A stretch of 56,061 nucleotides of DNA from Rhodoferax sp. (GTDB lineage: Bacteria > Pseudomonadota > Gammaproteobacteria > Burkholderiales > Burkholderiaceae_C): assembly GCF_028715765.1 (NCBI RefSeq), contig NZ_JAQURE010000021.1, positions 1-56,061 of the forward strand, given 5' to 3'. The notes below the pieces were generated by a model, which did not search any database, was not told where the DNA came from, and saw nothing but the letters and a program-made list of their open reading frames with translations. The translations under genes were made by a program, and so were the position numbers. This document shows positions 18,781 through 26,498 of this stretch, one piece after another. Numbering within the stretch: position 1 is the stretch's first letter; each line of letters opens with the position of its first letter.

Positions 18781-18872
18781 CAGAGCCACCAAAGCAGCCA
18801 AGCCAGAGCCACCAAAGCAGCCAAGCCAGAGCCACCAAAGCAGCCAAGCCAGAGCCACCAAAGCAGCCAAGC
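18781..18872. repeat. 23-bp tandem repeat, four perfect copies
   Basis: Unit CAGAGCCACCAAAGCAGCCA+AGC repeated exactly four times, then decaying. The unit is not a multiple of three, so it would shift frame and is unlikely to be coding. It begins 15 bases after the second 111-bp element and ends about 106 bases before the acyl-CoA synthetase start. Confidence 0.9.
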
Positions 18873-18978
18873 CAGAGACACCACTGCTCAAGCCGAGCCA
18901 CTTGGACCTGTTCCCGCCGAGCCAATTTTTTGGCAGTACCATGCCATTCCCTGAAGCAACCCCATAGAGGAGACACCC

Positions 18979-20622
18979 ATGCTCGGATTGATGCAAAACC
19001 AAGCCCTTTCCATTTCGTCGCTGATCGAATTTGCCGAACGCCACCATGGCGAAGGGCAAATCGTCTCGCGCCGGGTTGAGGGCGACATTCACCGCTACAC
19101 CTACAAAGAAGCCGCGCAGCGCTCGCGCCAATTGGCCGGTGTGCTCGATACCTTTGGCGTGCAGATGGGCGAGAGGGTGGCCTCGATTGCCTGGAACGGC
19201 TACCGCCACCTGGAAATGTATTTTGGCGTGAGCGGCTCAGGCCGGGTCTTGCACACCATCAACCCGCGCATGGCACCAGAGCAAATTGCTTGGGTGATGA
19301 ACCACGCGCAAGACCAAATGGTGTGCTTTGACATGACGTTTTTGCCCATTGTCAAAGCCATTCACAGCAAATGCCCCAGCGTGAAGCACTGGGTGGCGCT
19401 GTGTGATACAGACAAAGTTCCTGCCGATAGCGGCATTCCTAACCTGCTCAGTTACGAGGCCTTGCTGTTGGTGCAGTCCACACGCTACAGCTGGCCTGAG
19501 CTGGATGAAAACACCGCATCAAGCATGTGCTACACCAGCGGCACCACCGGCAACCCCAAAGCCGCGCTCTACAGCCACCGCTCCACCGTGCTGCACGCTT
19601 ATGCGGCTGCGCTGCCAGATGTGATGTGCTTGTCAGCCCGCGACTCGATTTTGCCGGTGGTGCCCATGTTTCACGTCAACGCCTGGGGCATTCCCTATTC
19701 GGCCGCGCTCACCGGCGCCAAACTGGTGTTTCCAGGGCCGGGCATGGACGGCAAGTCGATTTACGACCTGATCGAGTTGGAAGGCGTGACCTACGCCGCT
19801 GGCGTGCCCACCATCTGGCAAATGTTGCTGGGCCACATGGAGCCCAACAAACTGCGCTTTTCCACCCTCAAACGCACGGTGATTGGCGGCTCGGCCTGCC
19901 CGCCGGCCATGATCACGGCCTTCAACGATGTCTATGGCGTGGAAGTGTTGCACGCCTGGGGCATGACCGAGATGAGCCCGCTGGGCACGCTGTGCACCTT
20001 GAAAAACAAACACCTCAGCCTGTCCAATGAAGACAAGATGAAAGTGCGGCTGAAACAAGGCCGTGCCATTTTTGGTGTCGACATGAAAATTGTCGACGCA
20101 AGCGGTGCTGAGCTGCCCTGGGACGGCAAAACCTATGGCGACCTGCTGGTGAAAGGCCCGTGGGTGATGCGCGAATACTTCAAAGGCGTGGGTGATGTTG
20201 AGGCCGTCATGCCGCTGGTGGATGGCTGGTTTCCCACGGGCGACGTGGCCACCATCGATGCCGATGGCTACATGCAAATCACCGACCGCAGCAAGGATGT
20301 GATCAAGTCTGGCGGCGAATGGATCAGCTCGATTGACATCGAAAACATCGCCGTGGCGCACCCCGCCGTGGCCATGGCGGCCTGCATTGGCATGGCACAC
20401 CCCAAGTGGGACGAGCGTCCGATCATTGCCGTGGTGAAAAAACCCGGCCAAGAGGTCACGCGTGAGGCGTTGATTGCGTTTTATGAAGGCAAAGCCGCCA
20501 AATGGCAAATTCCTGATGACGTGGTGTTTTTGGACGCCATTCCAATGGGTGCCACCGGCAAAATGCAAAAAACCAAGCTGCGTGAAGTGCTCAAAGACTA
20601 CAAATTGCCTGATTTGCGTTAA
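18979..20622 (+). CDS. Fatty-acyl-CoA synthetase (AMP-binding enzyme)
   Basis: A 547-residue adenylate-forming enzyme that activates fatty acids to acyl-CoA. The ATP-binding P-loop [16 protein letters not shown] is near residues 186-201, the A5-type motif [10 protein letters not shown] near 325, the [16 protein letters not shown] segment near 385 and the hinge/lysine region [20 protein letters not shown] near 437. This end of the family includes medium- and long-chain ligases of the AlkK type. GAGGAG before ATG 18979 is a strong ribosome binding site. It stands alone after the repeat region. Chain-length preference cannot be read from sequence. Confidence 0.88.
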   Translation: MLGLMQNQALSISSLIEFAERHHGEGQIVSRRVEGDIHRYTYKEAAQRSRQLAGVLDTFGVQMGERVASIAWNGYRHLEMYFGVSGSGRVLHTINPRMAPEQIAWVMNHAQDQMVCFDMTFLPIVKAIHSKCPSVKHWVALCDTDKVPADSGIPNLLSYEALLLVQSTRYSWPELDENTASSMCYTSGTTGNPKAALYSHRSTVLHAYAAALPDVMCLSARDSILPVVPMFHVNAWGIPYSAALTGAKLVFPGPGMDGKSIYDLIELEGVTYAAGVPTIWQMLLGHMEPNKLRFSTLKRTVIGGSACPPAMITAFNDVYGVEVLHAWGMTEMSPLGTLCTLKNKHLSLSNEDKMKVRLKQGRAIFGVDMKIVDASGAELPWDGKTYGDLLVKGPWVMREYFKGVGDVEAVMPLVDGWFPTGDVATIDADGYMQITDRSKDVIKSGGEWISSIDIENIAVAHPAVAMAACIGMAHPKWDERPIIAVVKKPGQEVTREALIAFYEGKAAKWQIPDDVVFLDAIPMGATGKMQKTKLREVLKDYKLPDLR

Positions 20623-20710
20623 GGGCGACCCAACGCTGCCCCCCCGTAAAGGGCGGAGTTTGGTGAACGCGAGGCACCTTAATTCCGTGATTCATGCGTT
20701 TCGGTTCCGA

Positions 20711-20761
20711 GATTTACGCAGATACATTCCGCAATTTACGTTAAGTATTTCCTGGATTTAC
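20711..20761 (+). promoter_or_regulatory. Three ATTTACG sites at exact 22-bp period
   Basis: ATTTACG occurs at 20711, 20733 and 20755, each 22 bp apart (two helical turns), immediately before the ATPase gene that starts at 20776. The stretch is AT-richer than its surroundings. Such phasing suits a regulator binding cooperatively on one face of DNA; no regulator is identified. Confidence 0.45.
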
Positions 20762-20775
20762 GATACGATGCGCAC

Positions 20776-22017
20776 ATGAATATGACATCTCTTTACCCGC
20801 GTCGGATCGAGCCACGCATTGCTGAAGCTTTGCAGGACACGCCAGTTGTATTGCTTGCAGGCCCGCGTCAGGCAGGCAAGACAACCCTGGTGAAGCAGAT
20901 AGCGCAGCAGCAGCAACTGCGCTATCTGACGATGGACGATGAGTTGACCTTGTTGTCGGCTCGGGAAGACCCTGTGGGGATGATTCGCAGCTTGGATCGG
21001 GCAGTGATCGATGAAATTCAGCGTGCACCCCAGTTACTGCTTGCCATCAAAAAAAGCGTGGATGAAGATCGCCGCCCCGGACGCTTTCTACTGACCGGGT
21101 CAGCCAACCTGATGGCATTGCCTACCGTGGCCGACTCGCTTGCCGGGCGGATGGAGACCTTGTCGTTATTGCCCTTGTCGCAGAGCGAAATCGAGTTGCA
21201 ATCAGCCAACTGGATCGACTGCGCTTTCGCAGGCCAGATTCTCAAGGCAGACCAGCCCGCACTGGGGAATGATCTGATCGAACGTGTGCTGCGCGGCGGC
21301 TACCCGGAAGTGATTTCGCGCGCTACACCGAAGCGTCGTGTGACGTGGACCCGGCAGTACATCGATGCCATCATCCAGCGGGATGTCCGTGACGTGGCTG
21401 GTATTGAGAAGCTCGCTCAGTTGCCCCGATTCCTGCGTGCTTTAGCGCAGACGGCTGGCCAGATGTGTAACTACACCCAGCTTGGCGGTCAGGTAGGGAT
21501 CGATGGCAAGACAGCCTCCCGCTATGTTGGTGCCTTCGAGCAGATGTACCTGCTCAAGCGCATTGACGTCTGGGAGCGAAACAGACTCAACCGTGTAGTC
21601 AAGACGCCCAAGCTGCAGTTCATCGACTCCGGCCTGCTGGCATCGCTACTTGATTTGACAGCTGACGAAGTGCAGCAGGATCGCACGCGGTTTGGCAATG
21701 TGCTGGAAACCTTTGTTTTTGGGGAACTGCTTAAACACACGACCACGGCAGACGGGGACTATCGCCTGCTGTACTACCGGGACGCTGACAAGGTCGAGGT
21801 CGATGTCGTGATCGAAAACACAGCGGGCAAGTTGGTAGGCGTTGAAGTGAAGGCGGCAGCCACTGTCAAGGAGAGCGACCTGCGTGGCCTGAAAAAGCTG
21901 GCCCACATTGCGGGCAATCAATTCAAGATGGGGGTGTTGCTGTACGACGGTACCGAGACGATGCCGCTGGGCGACGGTATCTGGGCAGCGCCATTGTCGA
22001 CCTTGTGGGGTGTGTAA
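20776..22017 (+). CDS. AAA-family ATPase with DUF4143 domain
   Basis: A 413-residue protein with an N-terminal P-loop ATPase (LLAGPRQAGKTTLVKQI, about 28-44; Walker B-like AVIDEIQRAP about 76-85; sensor LLTGSANLMAL) and a C-terminal DUF4143 region with a nuclease-like end (DADKVEVDVVIENTAGKLVGVEVKAA, quoted here in parts: VEVDVVIE and VGVEVKAA). These proteins are widespread in mobile or defence-related settings and their function is unknown. The gene has different upstream composition from its neighbours, is followed by an integrase fragment, and probably arrived by transfer. Confidence 0.85.
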   Translation: MNMTSLYPRRIEPRIAEALQDTPVVLLAGPRQAGKTTLVKQIAQQQQLRYLTMDDELTLLSAREDPVGMIRSLDRAVIDEIQRAPQLLLAIKKSVDEDRRPGRFLLTGSANLMALPTVADSLAGRMETLSLLPLSQSEIELQSANWIDCAFAGQILKADQPALGNDLIERVLRGGYPEVISRATPKRRVTWTRQYIDAIIQRDVRDVAGIEKLAQLPRFLRALAQTAGQMCNYTQLGGQVGIDGKTASRYVGAFEQMYLLKRIDVWERNRLNRVVKTPKLQFIDSGLLASLLDLTADEVQQDRTRFGNVLETFVFGELLKHTTTADGDYRLLYYRDADKVEVDVVIENTAGKLVGVEVKAAATVKESDLRGLKKLAHIAGNQFKMGVLLYDGTETMPLGDGIWAAPLSTLWGV

Positions 22018-22024
22018 AAGCAAA

Positions 22025-22048
22025 AGCGCGACATTAAAGTGTCGTGCT
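22025..22048. terminator. Hairpin after the DUF4143 ATPase
   Basis: Nine-base-pair stem AGCGCGACA / TGTCGTGCT (one G-T pair) with a 6-nt loop, 8 bases after the stop codon. On the minus strand it is followed by a T-rich stretch (TTTTGCTTTT). Confidence 0.5.
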
Positions 22049-22061
22049 TCAGTGAACTTTG

Positions 22062-22331
22062 TCACGCAGCGACAGTCGCTGCAGCCTGCGGCGCGTTGGC
22101 CACTACCGCCCGCCTACCCACCAAATTCCCCACCACATTAACCGCCTCGCGCATCCCCTGCGGCGACAGGTGCGCATACCGCATCGTCACCTTCGGATCG
22201 TGATGCCAGAGCAGCTTTTGCACTTCGTACAGGCTGCGCCCGGCGTTGACGAGAAAACTCGCATAACTGTGGCGCAAGTCATTCAGGCGAAGCCAAAAAA
22301 AATAAAACTGACGTGGAAACGCATGACCCAA
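22062..22331 (-). pseudogene. Tyrosine recombinase (phage integrase) C-terminal remnant
   Basis: The last ~75 codons of a tyrosine integrase are intact: LNDLRHSYASFLVNAG (Arg of the catalytic RHRY set with the following His), KLLWHHDPKVTMRYAHLS with the HxxH-like His pair and catalytic Tyr. Upstream of about base 22297 the similarity stops and the frame reads unrelated residues (GHAFPRQFYFFW). The N-terminal two thirds, including the first catalytic Arg, are missing, so this cannot be active. It marks a former mobile element next to the DUF4143 gene. Confidence 0.8.
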
Positions 22332-22501
22332 CTGGTCAACGATGGGCTACCCACCCCAAGAATTCTTCATCCATGGCCAGAGCAGCGCTTTGCCGTCAAA
22401 CACCCAAGGTAAGAGCTGTATGCCCGAATTGGGCACGTACGGATATGTGCGGGGGGCGCTCAGTAATGGGTGTCTCTACCGCGATTCGTTGCGCGTTTCA
22501 C

Positions 22502-22599
22502 TCCCTCTCCCTCTGGGAGAGGGCAGGGGTGAGGGCTTCCTGCAACCAAGTGACACGAACATCCGCCCTCACCCTAACCCTCTCCGAAAGGGAGAGGGA
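22502..22599. repeat. CCCTCTCC/GGGAGAGG repeat element (intergenic)
   Basis: CCCTCTCCCTCTGGGAGAGG with GCAGGGGTGAGGGC on the left and GCCCTCACCC with CCTCTCCGAAAGGGAGAGGG on the right: two hairpins facing each other in an overall dyad. A closely similar left half lies inside the DUF3306 gene at 44439-44514. Confidence 0.85.
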
Positions 22600-22708
22600 A
22601 TAAATCCACATCAGTTTGAATCGCACCCGTCTGTTGCCCTTTCATCAGCGCACAGGCTGCTGCCGGGTAAGCTTCGGGCTTGTCCGATTTTTGACTTTTT
22701 TGAATTGC

Positions 22709-23656
22709 ATGGCATTTTTCACCCTTTCACTGCTCAACGGCATCAGCTACGGGCTGCTGCTGTTCATGCTCAGCGCCGGGCTGACGCTGATTTTCAGCAT
22801 GATGGGCGTGCTCAACTTTGCCCACGCGTCGTTTTACATGCTGGGCGCTTACTTTGGCTTCCAGCTTACCGAATGGCTGGGCTTTGGGGCTGCGCTGGTG
22901 TTAGCGCCGTTGCTGGTGGGCGGCTTGGGTGCAGGGTTTGAGCGCTTTGTGCTGCGCCGCGTGCACCGGTTTGGCCATGTGGCCGAACTGCTGATTACCT
23001 TTGGCATGAGCTATGTGATGTTGGAGCTGGTGCAGCTGGTGTGGGGGCGCAGCTCGCTCGACTACCGGGTGCCGCAAGTGCTGGATGGCCCCTTGTTCAC
23101 ACTGTTTGGCACCCAGTTTCCGCTGCTGCGTGCCTTCATGATGGCGGTGGCACTCTTGATGCTGGTGGCGCTGTGGCTGCTGCTCACCCGCACCCGGATG
23201 GGCTTGGTGATTCAGGCCGCGCTCACCCACCCCGACATGACTGAAGCGCTGGGGCACAACGTGCCCCGTGTCTTCATGCTGGTGTTTGGCGGTGGCTGTG
23301 CGCTGGCCGGTTTGGCTGGGGTGATCGGTGGCACTGCGTTTGTCACCGAGCCTGGCATGGCCGCATCGGTGGGGGGCATTGTGTTTGTGGTGGTGGTGGT
23401 GGGCGGCATGGGCTCGTTGGCTGGGGCGTTTTTGGCGTCGCTGCTGATTGGCCTGATGCAGACTTTTGCTGTCGGCATGGAGGTGTCGGCCGTGTCCCTG
23501 CTGGGGCGCATGGGGTTGGTGTTGACCCAGCACACACCTGGTTATGCCCTGTGGCAGCTCAAGGTGAGCCAGGTGGCACCGATCTTGCCGTATGTGTTGA
23601 TGGTGGTGATGCTGATCTTCCGGCCGCGTGGGCTGCTCGGCACCCGGGGGGACTGA
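22709..23656 (+). CDS. livH: Branched-chain amino acid ABC transporter permease LivH type
   Basis: A 315-residue permease of the LivH family: FTLSLLNGISYGLLLFMLSAG at the start (cited in part: NGISYGLLLFMLSAGLTLIF), the MGVLNFAHASFYMLGAY motif near 31-47, about eight membrane helices and the VGGMGSLAGAFLASLLIG motif near 239-256. It forms the translocation pore with LivM. I start at ATG 22709 because homologues begin there, though the ribosome binding site is weak. Its stop overlaps the livM start (TGATG). No substrate-binding protein gene lies in the cluster. Confidence 0.92.
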   Translation: MAFFTLSLLNGISYGLLLFMLSAGLTLIFSMMGVLNFAHASFYMLGAYFGFQLTEWLGFGAALVLAPLLVGGLGAGFERFVLRRVHRFGHVAELLITFGMSYVMLELVQLVWGRSSLDYRVPQVLDGPLFTLFGTQFPLLRAFMMAVALLMLVALWLLLTRTRMGLVIQAALTHPDMTEALGHNVPRVFMLVFGGGCALAGLAGVIGGTAFVTEPGMAASVGGIVFVVVVVGGMGSLAGAFLASLLIGLMQTFAVGMEVSAVSLLGRMGLVLTQHTPGYALWQLKVSQVAPILPYVLMVVMLIFRPRGLLGTRGD

Positions 23657-24963
23657 TGGCGGGCACACCCAAAAGCGCCACCGTGCTGGCGGGCAAGCCG
23701 GTTAATCTGAGCCGCATTGCGGTCTGGAGCCTGTATGCGCTGGTGTTGACGCTGGCACCACTGGTGTTTGACAGCAGCTTGAGCCTGACGCTGCTGAGCC
23801 AAATGGGCATCGCCATCATTGTGTGTCTCAGTTTCAACATGCTGCTGGGGCAGGGCGGCATGCTCAGCTTCGGCCACGCGGTGTATTCGGGCATGGGGGC
23901 GTTTTTGGGCATCCACACCCTGAACCTTGTCACCGACGGGCTGGCGCTGCCGGTGAGCTTGATCCCGGTGGTGGCTGGCTTGGGCAGCATGGTGCTGGCG
24001 CTGGTGCTGGGCTGGGTCACCACGCACCATGCGGCCACACCGTTTGCCATGATCACCTTGGGCGTGGGCGAGTTGGTGTGGGCCATGGCGCTGATGTTTC
24101 CGGCGTTTTTTGGTGGCGAAGGCGGTGTCTCTGGCAACCGGGTGGCGGGGCAGGCGGTGTTTGGCATCACCTTTGGCCCGCAAATCCAGCTCTATTACCT
24201 GATTGCGGCCTACACCTTGGTCTGCACCGCGCTGATGTTTGCCTTTACCCGCACGCCGCTTGGCTGCATGCTGAATGCGGTGCGGGACAACCCGGAACGC
24301 GTGGCCTTTGTGGGCTACAACACCCACATGGTGCGGTACTTGGCGTTTGTGCTGGCAGCATTTTTTGCCGGAGTCTCTGGCGGCCTGGCGGCGCTGCATT
24401 TTGAAATTGTCACTGCCGAGGTGGTTAGCGGCTACCGCTCTGGGGCTTATTTGTTGTTCACCTTTTTGGGCGGCGCTACTTTCTTTTTTGGCCCGATTTT
24501 GGGTGCGGTGCTGATGGTGCTGGCGTTTGTGCTGTTGTCGGGGTTCACCCAGGCCTGGCTGCTGTATGTGGGGCTGCTCTTTTTGGTGATGGTGGTGCAT
24601 GCGCCGGGGGGCGTGGCCAGCCTGATCATGATGAACCTGCGGCTGGCCAAGTTTGGGTTTTTGCGCCCACTGTGGGTCAGTTACCTGGCGCTGGCGGCCA
24701 CGGCGCTGGTGGCCTTGGTCGGTGCGGCGACGATGATCGAGATGGTCTACCACCTGCAGCTCAATGCGGCGCTGGGGCCCGAGCTGGTGTTCATGGGCAT
24801 CCGCTTGAATGCCACAAGCATCAACTGTTGGTGCGGCGCCGCCTGGGTGATGCTGACCGGGCTGGGGTTGTTTGAGCTTTGCCGGCGCCAGTTTGTGCAC
24901 GACTGGCGCCAGATTCAAGCCAGCATTGAGCGCGACATCTGCCGCCAAGAGGCCGCGCTGTGA
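23656..24963 (+). CDS. livM: Branched-chain amino acid ABC transporter permease LivM type
   Basis: A 435-residue permease of the LivM family with about ten membrane helices. The family core includes IVCLSFNMLLGQGGMLSFGH (near residues 54-73), AMITLGVGELVWAMALMFP, NPERVAFVGYN and FLGGATFFFGPILGAVL. It is longer than many LivM proteins because of a C-terminal extension with two further hydrophobic segments and an Arg-rich end. The ATG overlaps the livH stop by one base, and its own stop overlaps the livG GTG start (GTGA), so the genes form one operon. Confidence 0.92.
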   Translation: MAGTPKSATVLAGKPVNLSRIAVWSLYALVLTLAPLVFDSSLSLTLLSQMGIAIIVCLSFNMLLGQGGMLSFGHAVYSGMGAFLGIHTLNLVTDGLALPVSLIPVVAGLGSMVLALVLGWVTTHHAATPFAMITLGVGELVWAMALMFPAFFGGEGGVSGNRVAGQAVFGITFGPQIQLYYLIAAYTLVCTALMFAFTRTPLGCMLNAVRDNPERVAFVGYNTHMVRYLAFVLAAFFAGVSGGLAALHFEIVTAEVVSGYRSGAYLLFTFLGGATFFFGPILGAVLMVLAFVLLSGFTQAWLLYVGLLFLVMVVHAPGGVASLIMMNLRLAKFGFLRPLWVSYLALAATALVALVGAATMIEMVYHLQLNAALGPELVFMGIRLNATSINCWCGAAWVMLTGLGLFELCRRQFVHDWRQIQASIERDICRQEAAL

Positions 24964-25736
24964 GCCAGACCGCACCCGCCTTGGCGTTGGAACTTAAAAA
25001 CTTGCGCAAAAGCTTTGGCAAGACCGACATCATTTGTGGCATCAGCATGGTGGTTCAGCCCGGCGAGCGCATTGGCATCATTGGCCCCAATGGCGCGGGT
25101 AAGTCCACGCTGTTTAACCTGATCAGCGGGCGCATGGCGCCCAGCAGTGGTCAGATTTGGCTCAACGGCAAGCGGGTTGACGGCAAACCAGCGTTTGAGA
25201 TCAACCGCTTGGGGCTTTCCCGCAGCTTCCAGATCACCAACCTCTTTCCGCGCCTGACTGTACGCGAGAACCTGCGTTGTGGCGTGCTGTGGAGCCTGGG
25301 CTACAAATACACGTTTCTGAAATTTTTGCTTGACCTGCATGATGTCAATGACCGTGTTGAAGCGCTGATGGACAGGGTGCACCTGGGTAAAAAGCGCGAC
25401 ACCCTGGCCATGAACCTGACCTATGCCGAACAGCGCGCGCTAGAGATTGGCATTACCCTGGCTGGTGGCGCGCCAGTGATCTTGCTCGACGAGCCCACGG
25501 CGGGCATGAGTCAGAGTGAATCCAGCCGCTTCATGCACCTGATCAAAGCCGCCACCGTGGGCAAAACGCTATTGACTGTAGAGCACGACATGGGCGTGGT
25601 GTTTGGACTGGCAGACAAAATTGCGGTGCTGGTGTATGGCGAGTTGCTGGCCTTTGACAGCCCTGAGGCGGTGCGTGCCGATGCCCGGGTGCAAGCTGCC
25701 TACCTGGGTGCCCTGGCGGCGCCTGCTGCGGGATAA
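24960..25736 (+). CDS. livG: Branched-chain amino acid ABC transporter ATPase LivG type
   Basis: A 258-residue ABC ATPase. Walker A is GPNGAGKST (about 42-50), the family feature LGLSRSFQITNLFPRLTVREN follows (quoted in part: SRSFQITNLFPRLTVREN), the signature region is LTYAEQRALEIG, where the usual LSGGQ is replaced as in many LivG proteins, and Walker B is VILLDEPTAGMS. GTG 24960 overlaps the livM stop. It energises the LivHM permease together with LivF. Confidence 0.92.
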   Translation: MSQTAPALALELKNLRKSFGKTDIICGISMVVQPGERIGIIGPNGAGKSTLFNLISGRMAPSSGQIWLNGKRVDGKPAFEINRLGLSRSFQITNLFPRLTVRENLRCGVLWSLGYKYTFLKFLLDLHDVNDRVEALMDRVHLGKKRDTLAMNLTYAEQRALEIGITLAGGAPVILLDEPTAGMSQSESSRFMHLIKAATVGKTLLTVEHDMGVVFGLADKIAVLVYGELLAFDSPEAVRADARVQAAYLGALAAPAAG

Positions 25737-25741
25737 AGCGC

Positions 25742-26437
25742 ATGCTGGACATAGCCAACCTCCACGCCTTTTACGGCCAAAGCCATGTGTTGCACGGGGT
25801 CACGCTGCAGGTGCGTCCTGGCGAAATTGTGGCGCTGCTGGGGCGCAACGGCTCCGGGCGCAGCACCACCGCCAAAGCCATCATGGGGTTGGTGGCGGCC
25901 ACCGGGTCGGTGCGCTGGCGCGGGCAAGAGCTCATGGGTCAAAAAACCTACGAAATCGCCCAGTTGGGGCTGGGCTATGTGCCCGAGAGCCGCGACGTGT
26001 TTCCCAAACTCACCGTGGCGCAAAACCTGCTGTTGGGCCAGCAGACCCGTGCCAAGCCCAGCCGCTGGTCGCTGGAAGACATGTATGCCCTGTTCCCGCT
26101 TTTGAAACAGCGCCAGCACACCCCTGCCGGCGTGATGTCTGGTGGCGAGCAGCAGATGCTGACCCTGTGCCGCACCTTGATGGGAGACCCAGACCTGATT
26201 CTGATCGATGAACCCACCGAAGGCTTGGCACCGCAAATGGTGGCGCTGGTGGGGCACTACCTGCAACGGCTCAAGGCGTGTGGGGTGTCGGTGCTGCTGA
26301 TCGAGCAAAAGCTGACCATTGCCATGGCGGTGTCTGACCGCTGCGCCGTCATGGGGCACGGCCGTGTGGTGTTTGAAGGCACGCCAGACCAGTTGCAGCA
26401 CCACGCAGCAGTTCGCAAAGAGTGGCTAGAAGTTTAA
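25742..26437 (+). CDS. livF: Branched-chain amino acid ABC transporter ATPase LivF type
   Basis: A 231-residue ABC ATPase of the LivF family with the typical YVPESRDVFPKLTVAQNLLL region, signature MSGGEQQMLTLCRTLM (about 132-147), Walker B LILIDEPTEGLAPQ and H-loop region IEQK. The Walker A reads GRNGSGRSTT: the normally invariant lysine is arginine (codon CGC near 25859). All other motifs are intact and the gene is in place at the end of livHMGF, 5 bases after livG. A repeat copy follows the stop. Confidence 0.9.
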   Translation: MLDIANLHAFYGQSHVLHGVTLQVRPGEIVALLGRNGSGRSTTAKAIMGLVAATGSVRWRGQELMGQKTYEIAQLGLGYVPESRDVFPKLTVAQNLLLGQQTRAKPSRWSLEDMYALFPLLKQRQHTPAGVMSGGEQQMLTLCRTLMGDPDLILIDEPTEGLAPQMVALVGHYLQRLKACGVSVLLIEQKLTIAMAVSDRCAVMGHGRVVFEGTPDQLQHHAAVRKEWLEV

Positions 26438-26439
26438 GT

Positions 26440-26486
26440 AAAATAAGCCTCTAGCGCTTATAGAATAAGCGTAAGTAGCTACTTTA
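26440..26486 (+). repeat. Palindromic repeat copy B (intergenic)
   Basis: Forward copy AAAATAAGCCTCTAGCGCTT, ATAGAATAAGCGTAAGTAGC, TACTTTA, between the convergent livF and dnaG genes. Very close to copy A. Confidence 0.8.
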
Positions 26487-26498
26487 AATGTAGCAAAA

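Larger units (their letters stand above)
18284..18978. other. Repeat-dense intergenic region between selO and the acyl-CoA synthetase
   Basis: About 695 bases with no supportable gene. In order it holds three 8-bp GAGGGTTT repeats, a 111-bp palindromic element, one copy of the dispersed repeat, a second 111-bp element in inverted orientation, and four 23-bp tandem repeats. Long open frames across the tandem repeat (both strands) are low-complexity by-products. Promoters for the two divergent genes must lie here but I cannot place them. Confidence 0.7.
22018..22708. other. Intergenic scar between DUF4143 ATPase and livH
   Basis: About 690 bases holding a hairpin, an integrase C-terminal fragment on the minus strand and a CCCTCTCC-type repeat element. 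The stretch 22332-22500 shows no recognisable gene. The segment 22600-22708 upstream of livH has no clear promoter. Confidence 0.6.

Noticed and set aside
18781..18872. Tandem repeat as a CRISPR array
   Set aside because: Units are directly contiguous with no spacers and there are no cas genes; no CRISPR array is seen anywhere in the window.
18585..19209. Minus-strand frames rich in Leu/Trp/Gly (LAWLLWWLWLGCFGG) upstream of the acyl-CoA synthetase
   Set aside because: They are translations of the 23-bp tandem repeat and the antisense of the synthetase start; low complexity, no ribosome binding site.
23542..24975. A 477-codon minus-strand frame opposite livM
   Set aside because: His/Gln/Arg-rich antisense shadow of a GC-rich membrane protein gene; livM is clearly the real gene.
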